Shown here: piece after piece, positions 8,316 through 17,363 of the stretch
How positions within the stretch are numbered: the first letter of the stretch is position 1
Layout of the letters: each line of letters begins with the position of its first letter
Assembly (NCBI RefSeq): GCF_014648055.1
Contig: NZ_BMQJ01000001.1
Span: forward strand, 776,741-840,740
DNA length: 64,000 nt
DNA from: Streptosporangium pseudovulgare
GTDB lineage: Bacteria > Actinomycetota > Actinomycetes > Streptosporangiales > Streptosporangiaceae
Direction of reading: 5' to 3'
Translations under genes and position numbers: made by a program
Notes under the pieces: generated by a model
What the model was told of the DNA's origin: nothing
The model's input: the letters and a program-made list of their open reading frames with translations, nothing else
Databases searched by the model: none

Positions 8316-9497
8316 ATGCGCGTCACGCTCGGCGACCCGCTGGCTCTGATACCCGGCTTCGAGCAGGCCCACCGCCGGCAGACGGCGACCTACCCCCCGG
8401 CCTCCCCGGAGGAGATGGGGTGGCAGCCGGTGCACACCGTCTACGTGCCCGCCGACCGCTTCGACGCGGGCACGGTCGCGGCCTGGGGCGAGGCCGCGCT
8501 GGACCTGATGCGCCGGCACCTGTCCAGGAAGGACATGGCCCGGTTCTTCGAGATGCACGAGCAGACGGCCAGGGCCGTGCACGAGAGGGTGACGGCGAAG
8601 CTCGCCGCCGAACCGGTCGAGGACCTGCGGATCGACTTCGAGGACGGCTACGGCGGGAGTCCCGCCGAGGAGGACGGCCACGCCGTCCGGGCCGCCGAGG
8701 CGGTCGCCGCCATGCACGCCGGTGGAACGCTCCCCCGCCGGTGGGGGCTGCGGGTGAAGTCGTTCGCCGACGGCGACCCGGCCAGGAGCGTCCGGACGCT
8801 GGACGCCTTCCTCACCGGGGTGGTCGAGCGGGCGGGTCACCTGCCCCCGGGGTTCGTGGTCACCTTCCCCAAGGTGCTGATGAGGGACTACCTGGAACAG
8901 TTCGCCGCCTGCCTCGCCGCCCTGGAGAAGGGGCTGGGGCTGGGTGAGGGCGAGCTGCGGTTCGAGATGCAGGTCGAGGCCGTCCAGACGCTGCGATTCC
9001 TCGACGCCGGGCTGGTCGCCGCACTCGGCGGCAGGCTGGCCGCCGCGCACTTCGGCGTCTTCGACTACACGGCGAGCTGCTCGCTGCCCCCGCACGAGCA
9101 GCGGCTGGACCACCCCGCGTGCGACCACGCCCGCCAGGTCATGCGGACGGCGTTCGCCGGGACCGGGGTGGAGCTGTCGGACGGCTCGCTGGCCGCCGCG
9201 CCCGCCTCCGACGACCGGTACGCCGTGCGCAACCTGTGGTGGCGGCACGTGAGCCTGATCCGGCACTCCCTGTCGGACGGCTTCTACCAGGGCTGGGACA
9301 TGCACCCGGCGCACCTGGTCAGCCGCTACGTCGCGGTCTACCACTTCCACCTGTCCCGCTACGACGAGTACCTCGGCAGGGTGCAGGCCTGGGAGGAGCG
9401 GCGCGCGGCCGAGGGCGGGACGCTGGAGGAGCCCGCCACGATCAGGACGGTGGCCGCCGCCCTGCGCCGCGCCGACCTGGCCCTCGGGAACGCCTGA
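8316..9497 (+). CDS. HpcH/HpaI-like aldolase / citrate lyase family protein (DUF6986-like)
   Basis: A 393-residue protein related to the phosphoenolpyruvate/pyruvate-dependent aldolase superfamily. Visible features are IDFEDGYGG around residue 107, the basic/acid pair in LRVKSF, and FEMQVEAVQTLRF with a glutamate that could ligate metal. Later come HFGVFDYTASC and YQGWDMHPAHLVSRYVAVYHF. Length and motifs fit a conserved actinobacterial branch of unknown substrate. AAGGAG at 8302-8307 supports the start at 8316. It lies downstream of the ferredoxin reductase. The reaction is not known. Confidence 0.7.
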   Translation: MRVTLGDPLALIPGFEQAHRRQTATYPPASPEEMGWQPVHTVYVPADRFDAGTVAAWGEAALDLMRRHLSRKDMARFFEMHEQTARAVHERVTAKLAAEPVEDLRIDFEDGYGGSPAEEDGHAVRAAEAVAAMHAGGTLPRRWGLRVKSFADGDPARSVRTLDAFLTGVVERAGHLPPGFVVTFPKVLMRDYLEQFAACLAALEKGLGLGEGELRFEMQVEAVQTLRFLDAGLVAALGGRLAAAHFGVFDYTASCSLPPHEQRLDHPACDHARQVMRTAFAGTGVELSDGSLAAAPASDDRYAVRNLWWRHVSLIRHSLSDGFYQGWDMHPAHLVSRYVAVYHFHLSRYDEYLGRVQAWEERRAAEGGTLEEPATIRTVAAALRRADLALGNA

Positions 9498-9590
9498 CCC
9501 CGGGTCCGGCCCGGCCGGGCGCGGCGGACCGCCCGTCCGGCGGGGCCGTGCGGCGAGGAACCGCGCGGCGGGCGGGCCGTGCGGCGGACG

Positions 9591-10265
9591 TCAGTCGATC
9601 AGCGTCCGCCACTGGCGGACGCGGTGCGGGTCCACCGGGTGGGACCACGACGCCCGTACGGCGCTGCCGACGTGGAAGGCCCGCACGCCGTACTCCTGCA
9701 GAACCGGGACGTGGGACGGCCGCAGCCCGCCACCCGCCATGATCAGCGGCCCGTCTCCGGCGGAGCAGCGGGCCCGGAGAACGTCCAGGCCGTCCCGCAC
9801 GCCGCCGGGGGCGCCCGAGGTGAGCACGGTGGCGAGGTTGGGCAGCAGCCGTACGGCCCGCCAGCTCGCCCTGACGTCGGCGGCGTGGTCGACGGCACGG
9901 TGGAAGGTCCACGGCAGCGGTGTGACGGCGTGGATGAGCGCCTCGGTGGCGGCCAGGTCGACCGCCCCCGCGGCGTCGAGGAAACCGAACACGAACCCGG
10001 CCGCGCCCGCGTCGGCGAGGGCCCGGGCGTCGCGCCGCAGGCCCTCCAGCGACTCGGGCGTGGCCAGGAACGACGCCTCACCGCGCAGCATGACCATCTG
10101 TGGCAGCGCGCATTCCTTGGAGATCGCGGCGACCGTCTCCACCGCCGGGGTGAGCCCGTCGGCCGCCATGTCCGCCACGATCTCCAGGCGGTCGGCGCCG
10201 CCCTCCTCCGCCGCGACGGCGTCGCGCACGTCGAGGGCGATCACCTCAAGCAAGGATCTGGTCAT
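9591..10265 (-). CDS. cutC: CutC family protein
   Basis: A 224-residue TIM-barrel protein starting MTRSLLEVIALDVRDAVAAE. It shows the family landmarks GGADRLEIV, MLRGEASFL, GAAGFVFGFLD, TFHRAVDH, VLTSGAPGGV and IMAGGGLRPSHV. CutC was named for copper homeostasis in E. coli, but its biochemical role is unsettled. The frame is open further upstream; the ATG at 10265 matches the family N-terminus. The upstream GNAT gene on the same strand ends 80 bases away, so the two may be co-transcribed. Confidence 0.88.
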   Translation of the reverse strand: MTRSLLEVIALDVRDAVAAEEGGADRLEIVADMAADGLTPAVETVAAISKECALPQMVMLRGEASFLATPESLEGLRRDARALADAGAAGFVFGFLDAAGAVDLAATEALIHAVTPLPWTFHRAVDHAADVRASWRAVRLLPNLATVLTSGAPGGVRDGLDVLRARCSAGDGPLIMAGGGLRPSHVPVLQEYGVRAFHVGSAVRASWSHPVDPHRVRQWRTLID

Positions 10266-10344
10266 GGAGGTGAGGCTATCTGATGGCTTTGTCCTGGGAT
10301 CTCCTTGGTTCAGCGGCGCCGTTCCAGAGACGGTCCATGGCCTC

Positions 10345-11037
10345 TCATCGACGGACCCCGACGGTCCGCGGTGAACCGCCGTCCTCCGCGCCGGTCCCGC
10401 CGGCCACGGCCGGCTCACCCGGGACGGCCGGCGGGCCGGTCAGCGGGCCGCGGAGGTCGGCGAACGGCAGCGCACCGGCGAGGACGTCGCCGCGCAGGCC
10501 GCCCGCCCTCTGGAACAGCGCCCCGGAGGCGCGGTGCGGCAGGTCCACCGTGCGCAGGTGGGTGAAGCGCTGGCCGCGGTAGTACCGCTGGAGCCCGGGG
10601 TTGTCCTTGGAGCAGTCGAGGCGCAGCCACCTGCGGCCCGCCGCCAGGGCCCGCAGTCCCGCCCAGTCGAGCAGGGCCTGCCCCAGGCCGAGCCCCGCGT
10701 AGGCGCGGGAGACGGACAGCTTGTGGACGTAGAGCGCCGTCCCGGGAGCGTCCTCGGCGGTCCAGAACTCGGGGTCGGCGTGGCCGTCCAGGGCGAGGGT
10801 GGCCGCGGGGCCGTCCTCGCCGTCGAGCACGTACATGGTTCCCTCCTCGATCAGCGGGCTGATGCGCTCGGCCGGGAAGCCCCCCGCGGGCCACTGCCGC
10901 ACGCCGCGACGGTTGAGCCAGTCGGCGGTCTCGGCCAGGAGCGCGAGCACGCCCGCGAGGTCGCTTCCGTCCGCCCGGCGCAGAGTGAGACGGGCGGTGG
11001 TGGTGGGGTGGGTGGGGCGAGCGGTACCGGAGTGCAT
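10345..11037 (-). CDS. GNAT family N-acetyltransferase
   Basis: A protein of 230 residues when read from the ATG at 11037, which is preceded by AAGGGA at a good distance. The GNAT core is recognisable: LYVHKLSVSRAYAGLGLGQALL contains the Q/R-x-x-G-x-G/A-like acetyl-CoA pyrophosphate loop, followed by RWLRLDCSKDNPGLQRYYRGQRF. The 50-residue C-terminal extension is low complexity. Acceptor substrate unknown. cutC follows on the same strand. Confidence 0.8.
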   Translation of the reverse strand: MHSGTARPTHPTTTARLTLRRADGSDLAGVLALLAETADWLNRRGVRQWPAGGFPAERISPLIEEGTMYVLDGEDGPAATLALDGHADPEFWTAEDAPGTALYVHKLSVSRAYAGLGLGQALLDWAGLRALAAGRRWLRLDCSKDNPGLQRYYRGQRFTHLRTVDLPHRASGALFQRAGGLRGDVLAGALPFADLRGPLTGPPAVPGEPAVAGGTGAEDGGSPRTVGVRR

Positions 11038-11466
11038 GGTGCATCCCTTCGTTGCGATGGGTGGATGAGAGGACACGGAGAGTGCCGGTCCGATGGCATA
11101 CGGCGACCGTGTCCGGCCAGGCGGAACGCCTAGGGGTCGAAGACGCGTAAGGGGAACGCGGAGGGGGGCCGGGAGCAGGTTCCGGCGGAGAGGGCCCGGC
11201 GGCGGCGGCCGGGGAGCCGATGGCCCTCGGGGGCCGCCCGGCGGCGGCGCCCGGAACCGGGCCGGTGGTGATCCATGGGGCCGGACCGGTGACGACCCGG
11301 GCGGCCGGCCCGGTGACGAGCCTCGGAGGCGTCCCGGCGGCGGCGCCCGGGGCCGGACGCGAGTGGGGAGGGAACGCCGTGCCCGCCGGGACCGCGGGCG
11401 CGGCCCGGTCCTCGCCCGCGGGGCGGGCGGGACTGGGGCCGCCCCGTCAGGGCGGTCACGGAGGCG
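11038..11466. other. GC-rich intergenic region with a dispersed repeat
   Basis: About 430 bases between the GNAT start and the GntR stop. It holds no believable gene: the open frames here are low-complexity Arg/Gly/Pro translations. A GC-rich segment of about 27 bases (ending ccggcggcggcgcccgg) appears twice, near 11231 and 11331, 100 bases apart. The GNAT promoter should lie near 11040-11110. Confidence 0.5.
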
Positions 11467-12213
11467 TCAACGGCTTTCCAGCTCGTACCTGATCAGATGC
11501 TTGTCGGCGGGCAGCACGGACACCGCGACGCGCACCGGGGCGTCGGAGGAGTCGTAGCCGACCCGGACGTAGACCATGACCGGCGTGCCCTGCTGGAGCT
11601 GTAGCCGGTCCGCCTCCGAGCTGGTGGGCATGCGCGCCCAGATGTCGTCGACGACCCGGACCTGGGGGTGGCCGAGCTCCGCCAGCACCCGGTTGGCCCC
11701 CCGGGTGATGTCGCCGGGGCGGGCGATCTCGGAGTCGGAGACCAGCTCCAGCGGGAAGTAGGAGTCGTTGGTGTTGTACGGCTGGCCGTCCACGAACCGC
11801 AGTCGGCGGCGGACCACGGCGTGCTCGTCGTCGGCCAGTTCCAGCCTGCTGGCGATCTCCTCGGCCGGCCGTACGATCGCGACCTCGATGTGCTGGCCGG
11901 GCGAGCGTCCCTCCTGGGAGACGGCCCAGGCGAACGCCTCGCGGGTCTCCCCCGGCTGGGGCCGCAGCTCGCGCTGGGGATGCATGAGCAGCGGGCGGCG
12001 CTCCCTGACCACGGTCCCCCGGCGGGGGGTGCGGGTGACCAGGCCCTCGTTGACCAGCTCGCCCAGGGCGAGCCGCACGGTGTTCCTGCTCACCTGATGG
12101 GTCAGCATGAGCTCCGCCTCGGTCGGCAGCTGATCCCCCGGTCCGAGCGCACCGGAGTAGATGGTCCTCCTGAGTTCGGAGGCCACCTGCTGATACAGCG
12201 TTGACCGTGGCAT
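11467..12213 (-). CDS. GntR family transcriptional regulator, UTRA (HutC-type) subfamily
   Basis: A 248-residue repressor-type protein. The N-terminal winged helix is clear: YQQVASELRRTIYSGALGPG then LPTEAELM, VSRNTVRLALGELVNEGLV and PRRGTVV. The C-terminal ligand-binding half contains VVRRRLRFVDGQPYNTNDSYFP and ends DKHLIRYELESR, as in UTRA domains. AAGGGG upstream supports the start at 12213. It is divergent from a small conserved protein, with a pair of inverted TTTGT(G/A)CCAAC sites between them. The effector is unknown. Confidence 0.9.
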   Translation of the reverse strand: MPRSTLYQQVASELRRTIYSGALGPGDQLPTEAELMLTHQVSRNTVRLALGELVNEGLVTRTPRRGTVVRERRPLLMHPQRELRPQPGETREAFAWAVSQEGRSPGQHIEVAIVRPAEEIASRLELADDEHAVVRRRLRFVDGQPYNTNDSYFPLELVSDSEIARPGDITRGANRVLAELGHPQVRVVDDIWARMPTSSEADRLQLQQGTPVMVYVRVGYDSSDAPVRVAVSVLPADKHLIRYELESR

Positions 12214-12222
12214 TAAGTCCCC

Positions 12223-12315
12223 TTTGTGCCAACAAACTAGACGATCTGGTTCTAGCGGGAAACCGGCCCTTGACCCAACCTCCCGCAACCCGCATCATCC
12301 AATCGTTGGTACAAA
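12223..12315. promoter_or_regulatory. Candidate GntR operator pair
   Basis: TTTGTGCCAAC at 12223-12233 and its near-exact inverse GTTGGTACAAA at 12305-12315 (10 of 11 positions match when reversed). They flank the divergent promoter region between the GntR gene and the small protein at 12339. Binding by this GntR is inferred from position only. Confidence 0.4.
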
Positions 12316-12338
12316 TCCATCGAAAGGTCGGCGAGGGG

Positions 12339-12701
12339 GTGAAGGTCCCGGTGTTGCCGGTCCCCGTGGACGCGCCATATGTGCCCTGGCGCGAACCCCG
12401 CGAGGCAACGCGTTTACTGCGCTACGCGCTGCACCGCCAGGGGTTCACCCACACCTACCAGAGCAACGGGAACGGGATGTCGGTCCTCTCGGTCCAGACA
12501 GACCTGACCGTCTGGTGCAGAAGCGGGCTCTTCGTCTGGGACGAGGAAGGCCGCGAGACCTGCCACCCCGCCGACGACCCCGCGGGGGCGGCCCGCGTCA
12601 TCTCCCTGCACTACCGGAGACCCGCGTTCGCCGCCCCCGTCCGGGAGAGGACGGGCTTTCGCGCCCCCGCCTCTCCCGTCGCCTACTCCGTGCGCGACTG
12701 A
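12339..12701 (+). CDS. Small conserved-looking protein of unknown function
   Basis: A protein of about 120 residues from a GTG at 12339 (VKVPVLPVPVDAPYVPWREP). The start is uncertain: the frame is open to 12201 and the ribosome site is unclear. The centre (LLRYALHRQGFTHTYQSNGN, then SVLSVQTDLTVWCRSGLFVW) alternates predicted helix and strand and looks like a compact folded domain. The last 30 residues are low complexity. No signal peptide or membrane segment is seen. It is divergent from the GntR gene and followed directly by a perfect terminator hairpin, so it is a monocistronic unit probably controlled by that regulator. Function not recognised. Confidence 0.65.
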   Translation: MKVPVLPVPVDAPYVPWREPREATRLLRYALHRQGFTHTYQSNGNGMSVLSVQTDLTVWCRSGLFVWDEEGRETCHPADDPAGAARVISLHYRRPAFAAPVRERTGFRAPASPVAYSVRD

Positions 12702-12702
12702 A

Positions 12703-12742
12703 CGGCCCGAGGACCCCACCCCTCGCCGGGGTCCTCGGGCCG
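12703..12742 (+). terminator. Intrinsic terminator hairpin
   Basis: A perfect 15-bp stem (12703-12717 with 12728-12742) and a 10-base loop, beginning one base after the stop codon of the small protein. No U-tract follows, as is common for hairpin terminators in high-GC actinomycetes. Confidence 0.8.
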
Positions 12743-13068
12743 GCGCGCCGGGGCGGAGCGCGTCCTGGCGGGTCCCCCACGCCCGCCAGGACGCGTATCC
12801 CGCGCCCTCCGCACCCTCGGCCCCGGCTCCTTCCGGCGTGGCTCCTCCCGTCCCATGTCTCTCCGCCTCGGAGTCCCCGGCCGCAAGCGTCCCCGCCGCC
12901 CCGCCCTCCATGGCGGAGATCCGGAGGGCCCGGCGGGCCCGGGGGGCCCGGCGCGCGTCCCGGGCCGCGGATGCGACCATGGGCTCCTACGCGACCCGGG
13001 CACCGGAGCCGGGCCGCCGCCCACGCGCCGCCCCCGAGGGACGCGGGGCCGGCCTCGACGGAGTCAGC
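12743..13068. other. Intergenic region, no gene seen
   Basis: About 325 GC-rich bases between the terminator and the chosen flavin-reductase start. The flavin-reductase frame is open through part of this stretch, with an alternative ATG at 12979. That N-terminal sequence is Arg/Ala low complexity and is not accepted as protein. Confidence 0.45.
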
Positions 13069-13749
13069 ATGCACAGCGGCCTTCCCCAGGACCCGCCAGG
13101 CGATCGGGACACGCCCCGTAGCGCACCCGGCGGGGCGCCCGGCCGGTGGGGCGCGCCCGGCGGCCCGGAGACACGCGAAGGCCCGGAGACGCGCGAAGGT
13201 CCGGAGACGCGCGAAGGTCCGGAGACGCGCGGCGGCCCGCGAACGGCCGGAGGGCCGGGGGGCCGCCCGTGGGGTGTCGACGAGCGGCGGTTCCGCTCGG
13301 TGCTCGGTCACTTCGCCACCGGCGTCGTCGCCGTCACCGCGCTCGCCCCCGGCGGCCGCCCGCACGGCCTGGCCGTCGGCTCCTTCACCTCCGTCTCCCT
13401 CGACCCCCCGCTGGTGGCCTTCTGCGTGGGCAGGACCAGCACGAGCTGGCCGCACCTTCGGGCCGCGGACGTCCTGACGGTCAACGTGCTCGCCGAACAC
13501 CAGCGGCCGGTCTGCGACGCCCTTGCCACCAGCGGCGGGGACAAGTTCGCCGGCCTGGACTGGACCCCCTCCCCCGCGGGCAACCCGGTGTTCGACGGGG
13601 CGCTGGCCTGGATCGACTGCTCGGTCGAGGTCGAGTATCCCGCCGGGGACCACATGATCGTGGTCTGCCGGGTGCGTGACCTGGACGTCCACGCGGGTGG
13701 CGGGCCGCTGGTGTTCTTCCGGGGCCGCTACGGCGCGCTCCGCCCCTGA
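13069..13749 (+). CDS. Flavin reductase (DIM6/NTAB-type, FMN-binding split barrel)
   Basis: A 226-residue protein. The domain begins near residue 70 with RRFRSVLGHFATGVVAVTA and continues with HGLAVGSFTSVSLDPPLVAF, then TVNVLAEHQRPVCDALA. It ends with a strand-rich half holding HMIVVCRVRDLDV and PLVFFRGRYG. Such enzymes supply reduced flavin to partner monooxygenases. The first 65 residues are disordered and include four PETREG repeats encoded by an 18-bp array. GGAG before the ATG at 13069 supports this start. No two-component monooxygenase partner is adjacent; the FAD monooxygenase at 17585 is of the self-reducing type. Confidence 0.85.
   Translation: MHSGLPQDPPGDRDTPRSAPGGAPGRWGAPGGPETREGPETREGPETREGPETRGGPRTAGGPGGRPWGVDERRFRSVLGHFATGVVAVTALAPGGRPHGLAVGSFTSVSLDPPLVAFCVGRTSTSWPHLRAADVLTVNVLAEHQRPVCDALATSGGDKFAGLDWTPSPAGNPVFDGALAWIDCSVEVEYPAGDHMIVVCRVRDLDVHAGGGPLVFFRGRYGALRP
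13162..13233. repeat. 18-bp tandem repeat, four copies, in frame
   Basis: Units at 13162-13179, 13180-13197, 13198-13215 and 13216-13233 of the form ggcccggagacgcgcgaa. They encode four Pro-Glu-Thr-Arg-Glu-Gly-like hexapeptides in the N-terminal tail of the flavin reductase. Confidence 0.95.
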
Positions 13750-13784
13750 CACCTCCCCATCCTCCGCCCCTCCGTCCATCTCCA

Positions 13785-13832
13785 CCCTTCGCCCCTTCGC
13801 CCCTTCGCCCCTTCGCCCTTTCGCCCTTTCGC
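13785..13832. repeat. 8-bp tandem repeat, six copies, non-coding
   Basis: Six copies of cccttcgc (the last two cctttcgc) in the spacer between the flavin reductase and the SARP regulator. An 8-bp unit does not keep a reading frame, and the copies lie about 150 bases before the regulator start. Confidence 0.95.
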
Positions 13833-13985
13833 CCCTGAGGATCTCCCCGACCCGGTTTCCGGCACCCGCCTGCCCGCCATGCCTGTCCGCCTCCGGCGCC
13901 CCGTCCCGGCATCCCCGCCCCGGCCTCCCCACCCCGGCATCCCCCACCGCTCCCCGCACCGGCGGAAGACGGGGACAATTGCCGG

Positions 13986-16900
13986 GTGCGATTCGGGATT
14001 CTGGGGACCACACAGGCGTGGCGGGACGACGAGGGCGAGGTGAACCTCGGGGGGCCGGCCCGGCGGGCGCTGCTGACCCTGCTGCTGGCCCGGCCCGGAG
14101 AGGCGGTGGCGGCCGATCGCCTCATCGACGACCTGTACGGCGAGCGGCCGCCGGACGGCGCCGGGCACGCCCTGCAGTCGCAGATCTCCCGGCTGCGCCG
14201 GGCCCTGGGCCCCGGCGCGATGATCGAGGCGGCCCCGCCGGGCTACCGGCTCGCGGCCGGCCCCGGCGACGTGGACGCCCACCGCTTCGAACGGCTGGCC
14301 GACGAGGGGCGGCGGGCGCTCACGACCGGGGACGCGGCGCGGGCCGCCACGCTGCTGCGCGAGGCCCTGAACCTGTGGCGGGGGCCGGCCCTGGCCGACG
14401 CCGCCGCGGCCGGGTCCGTCCAGGCCCTGGTCACGCGGCTGGAGGAGCTCAGGCTGGGCGCGCTGGAGGACCGGGTCGAGGCGGACCTGCGCCTGGGCGG
14501 GCACCGCTCCGCCGTACCGGAGCTGCGGGAGCTGGCGGACCGGCATCCGCTGCGGGAGCGGCTGCGCGGCCTGCTCATGCGGGCCCTCGCGGCCGACGGC
14601 AGGCAGGCCGAGGCGCTGGTGGCCTTCGAGGAGACCCGGCGGCTGCTGGCCGACGAGCTCGGCGCCGACCCCTCCGCCGGGCTGGCCGCGATCCACCGGT
14701 CCATCCTCCGGGGAGAGGCGCCCGCCGTCCCCGGCCCGACCGCACCGTCCGGGGCGTCCGCACCTCCCATGACGGCCATGACGGCCGGGACGCCCGGGAT
14801 GCCCGGAACGCCCGGGACGCCCGGGATGGATGGGGCGTTCGTGTCTCCCGTGACGGCCGGAGCCCTCGAAGAGACCGGTGTGCCGGGACCGTCCGCCTCG
14901 GGCGCGCCTCCCGCGCCGCCCGCGCTCGCCGCGCCGCCCGCGCAGCTGACGAGCTTCGTCGGCCGTACCGGGGACCTCACCGAGATCGCCCGCCTCCTGG
15001 ACTCCGCGCGCCTGGTCACCCTGCTCGGCCCCGGCGGCGCGGGCAAGACCCGGCTGGCGGTCGAGGCGGTGAGCGGCCGGTCCGGCGTCTGCTTCGTCGA
15101 GCTGGCGCCGCTGCGTGACGGCGCGGAGCTGCCGCGGGCCCTGCTCGGCGCGCTCGGCCTGCGCGAGGGCGGGCTGCTCGCCGTACCGGCCGGGACCACT
15201 CCCCTGTTCCGGCTGGTCGCGGCGCTGGCCGACCGGCCTCCGCTGCTGGTCCTCGACAACTGCGAGCACGTCGTCGCGGCCGTCGCCGAGCTGGCCGGGC
15301 ACCTGCTGGCCGCCTGCCCCGGGTTGCGCGTCCTGGCCACCAGCCGCGAACCGCTCGGCATCACCGGCGAGCACCTGTGGCCGGTCCGCCCGCTGGCGCC
15401 GGACCAGGCGGCGCGCCTGTTCACCGACCGGGCCTCGGCCGTACGGCCCGGCTTCGCCCGGACCGAAGCCCGGACCGAAGCCGGGAACGAAGCCGGGAAC
15501 GAAGCCGGAACCGAGGCCGAAACGGAGGCCGTGCGGCGCGTCTGCGCGGCGCTCGACGGCCTGCCGCTGGCGATCGAACTGGCCGCGGCGAGGACCCGCA
15601 CCCACGACGTGACGGAGATCGCCGCCCGCCTGGACGACCGGTTCCGCCTGCTGTCGCGCGGCAGCCGCGTGGCCGACGCCAGGCACCGGACGCTGCGCGC
15701 GGTCGTGGCGTGGAGCTGGGACCTGCTGAGCGAGGAGGAGCGGGTCGTGGCCAGGCGGCTGACGGTCTTCTCCGGCGGCGCGACCGCCGGGGCCGCGGGG
15801 CGCGTCTGCGGGATCGAGGACGCCGAGGACGTGCTCGACTCATTGGCCGACAAGTCCTTCGTGGAGTTCGGCGGCGGGCGCTACCGCATGCTGGAGACGA
15901 TCCGCGCCTACTGCGCCGAACGGCTGGAGGAGGCCGGGGAGGCCGGCGCCGTACGGCGGGCGCACGCCGGCCACTTCCTGGATCTGGTCAGGGACGCCGC
16001 GCCCGGCCTGCTGCGCGCCGGGCAGCTCCGCCGGCTGGAGGTCCTCACCGCCGAGCACGAGAACCTCCACGCGGCACTGCGCTGGGCCGTCGAGGCCGGG
16101 GAGACCGGGACCGGCCTGGGCCTGCTGGGGGCCATGTCGGGCTATCTGTGGATGCGCGGCATGCGTTCCTCGGTGACGGCACAGGCCGTCGCGCTGCTGG
16201 AGGAGATCGGCCCCGACCCCGACCCGGCGTTCGGGGACGACTACGTCATGTGCGCGCTCACCGCCGCGGCCGGCGAGGCCGGCAGGCGGGCGTGGGAGCG
16301 TCACCGGGGGGCCGCGGAGGCGATCGTCCTGCGCCCGGACCGGCCTCGGCGCAATCCGCTCACCGCGTTCCTGTGGCCGATGCTCAACAGCGGCGGGTCC
16401 GGTGAGGACGTGGAGGTCGCCCTCGCGGTGATCACACGCGGGCGGATCTCCCCCGACCCGTGGGAGCGGGCGGCCGCCTGCCTGGTCTGGGGCTACCCGC
16501 AGCTGGCGAGCGGTGACTTCGCCCAGGCCGAGCGGGAGTTCACCGCCGCCGCCGACGCCTTCCGGGCGCTCGGCGACCGCTGGGGGACGGCGCTGGCCCT
16601 GGACGCGCTGGCGGGGCTGGCCGGATGGTGCGACGACCCGGCGCGGGCGATCGCGCTGACCGACGAGGCGCTGACCCTCACCGAGGAGCTGGGGGCGGAC
16701 GAGGACAGTTCGGACCTGCTGTGCAACCGGGGCGACCACCGGGTCCGCCTGGCTCACCTCGTCGGGGCGCGCGCCGACTACGCGCGGGCCGCCGGGCTGG
16801 CGCGCCGCGCGGGCAGCCCCACCTGCCTGGCCGCCGCGCTGCGCGGCCTCGGTGACATCGCCCGGCTGGAAGGAGACCTGACCGGGGCGCGGAGGCTGTA

Positions 16901-17363
16901 CGAGGAGGCGCTGGAGCGTTTCGACCCGCACTGGGTCAGGAGCGTGGGCAACCGCGTGGGCGCCCTCGTCGGGCTCGGCCGGGTCGAGGAGTGCCGGGGC
17001 CGGATCGCCGAGGCGCGGGCGCGGTACCGGCAGGCCGTCGAGCTGGCGGTGAGATCGGGGCCGCTTCCCGACGGCGCCCGGGCGGTGGAGTACCTCGCCG
17101 GGACCGCGCTGGCCGAGGGCGACGCCGCCTCGGCGGCCCGGCTGCTCGGCGCGGCCACCGCGCTGCGCGGCGTCACGGCCACCGGGGACCCGGACGCGGC
17201 CCGGACGGCATCCGCCGCGCGGGACGCGCTGGGTGAGCGGGCGTACGAGGCGGCCCGCCGCGAGGGGCTGCGGCTGACCCCGGAGGAGGCGCTGCGCCTG
17301 GCCGGGGTGTCCGAGCACGTCATCCGTTCCTCGCCGGCCCTCGGCTTCGCCGCCGAGGGCTGA
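13986..17363 (+). CDS. AfsR/SARP-like regulator: DNA-binding + BTAD + NB-ARC + TPR
   Basis: A 1125-residue cytoplasmic regulator. Residues 1-95 form an OmpR-type winged helix (ALLTLLLARPGEAVAADRLI, LQSQISRLRRALGP), and about 95-250 the bacterial transcriptional activator domain. After a repetitive linker comes an ATPase module with the P-loop LLGPGGAGKTRLAVEA near residue 345-360, a Walker B-like LLVLDNCEHVV and the ATSREPLGI sensor. The C-terminal half is a helical TPR-like repeat region. The start is GTG at 13986. SARP proteins usually activate secondary-metabolite clusters, but no obvious target cluster adjoins it. Two repeat tracts lie in linkers: PGTPGTPGM-type (14764-14830) and TEAGNEAG-type (15465-15530). 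Confidence 0.9.
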   Translation: MRFGILGTTQAWRDDEGEVNLGGPARRALLTLLLARPGEAVAADRLIDDLYGERPPDGAGHALQSQISRLRRALGPGAMIEAAPPGYRLAAGPGDVDAHRFERLADEGRRALTTGDAARAATLLREALNLWRGPALADAAAAGSVQALVTRLEELRLGALEDRVEADLRLGGHRSAVPELRELADRHPLRERLRGLLMRALAADGRQAEALVAFEETRRLLADELGADPSAGLAAIHRSILRGEAPAVPGPTAPSGASAPPMTAMTAGTPGMPGTPGTPGMDGAFVSPVTAGALEETGVPGPSASGAPPAPPALAAPPAQLTSFVGRTGDLTEIARLLDSARLVTLLGPGGAGKTRLAVEAVSGRSGVCFVELAPLRDGAELPRALLGALGLREGGLLAVPAGTTPLFRLVAALADRPPLLVLDNCEHVVAAVAELAGHLLAACPGLRVLATSREPLGITGEHLWPVRPLAPDQAARLFTDRASAVRPGFARTEARTEAGNEAGNEAGTEAETEAVRRVCAALDGLPLAIELAAARTRTHDVTEIAARLDDRFRLLSRGSRVADARHRTLRAVVAWSWDLLSEEERVVARRLTVFSGGATAGAAGRVCGIEDAEDVLDSLADKSFVEFGGGRYRMLETIRAYCAERLEEAGEAGAVRRAHAGHFLDLVRDAAPGLLRAGQLRRLEVLTAEHENLHAALRWAVEAGETGTGLGLLGAMSGYLWMRGMRSSVTAQAVALLEEIGPDPDPAFGDDYVMCALTAAAGEAGRRAWERHRGAAEAIVLRPDRPRRNPLTAFLWPMLNSGGSGEDVEVALAVITRGRISPDPWERAAACLVWGYPQLASGDFAQAEREFTAAADAFRALGDRWGTALALDALAGLAGWCDDPARAIALTDEALTLTEELGADEDSSDLLCNRGDHRVRLAHLVGARADYARAAGLARRAGSPTCLAAALRGLGDIARLEGDLTGARRLYEEALERFDPHWVRSVGNRVGALVGLGRVEECRGRIAEARARYRQAVELAVRSGPLPDGARAVEYLAGTALAEGDAASAARLLGAATALRGVTATGDPDAARTASAARDALGERAYEAARREGLRLTPEEALRLAGVSEHVIRSSPALGFAAEG

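Noticed and set aside
11130-11492. Overlapping frames of 90-154 codons in the GC-rich spacer
   Set aside because: The translations are repetitive Gly/Arg/Pro without start sites; the repeat explains them.
15840-17318. 492-codon minus-strand frame opposite the SARP regulator
   Set aside because: A shadow of the TPR region of the plus-strand regulator; no start signal and no protein-like sequence.
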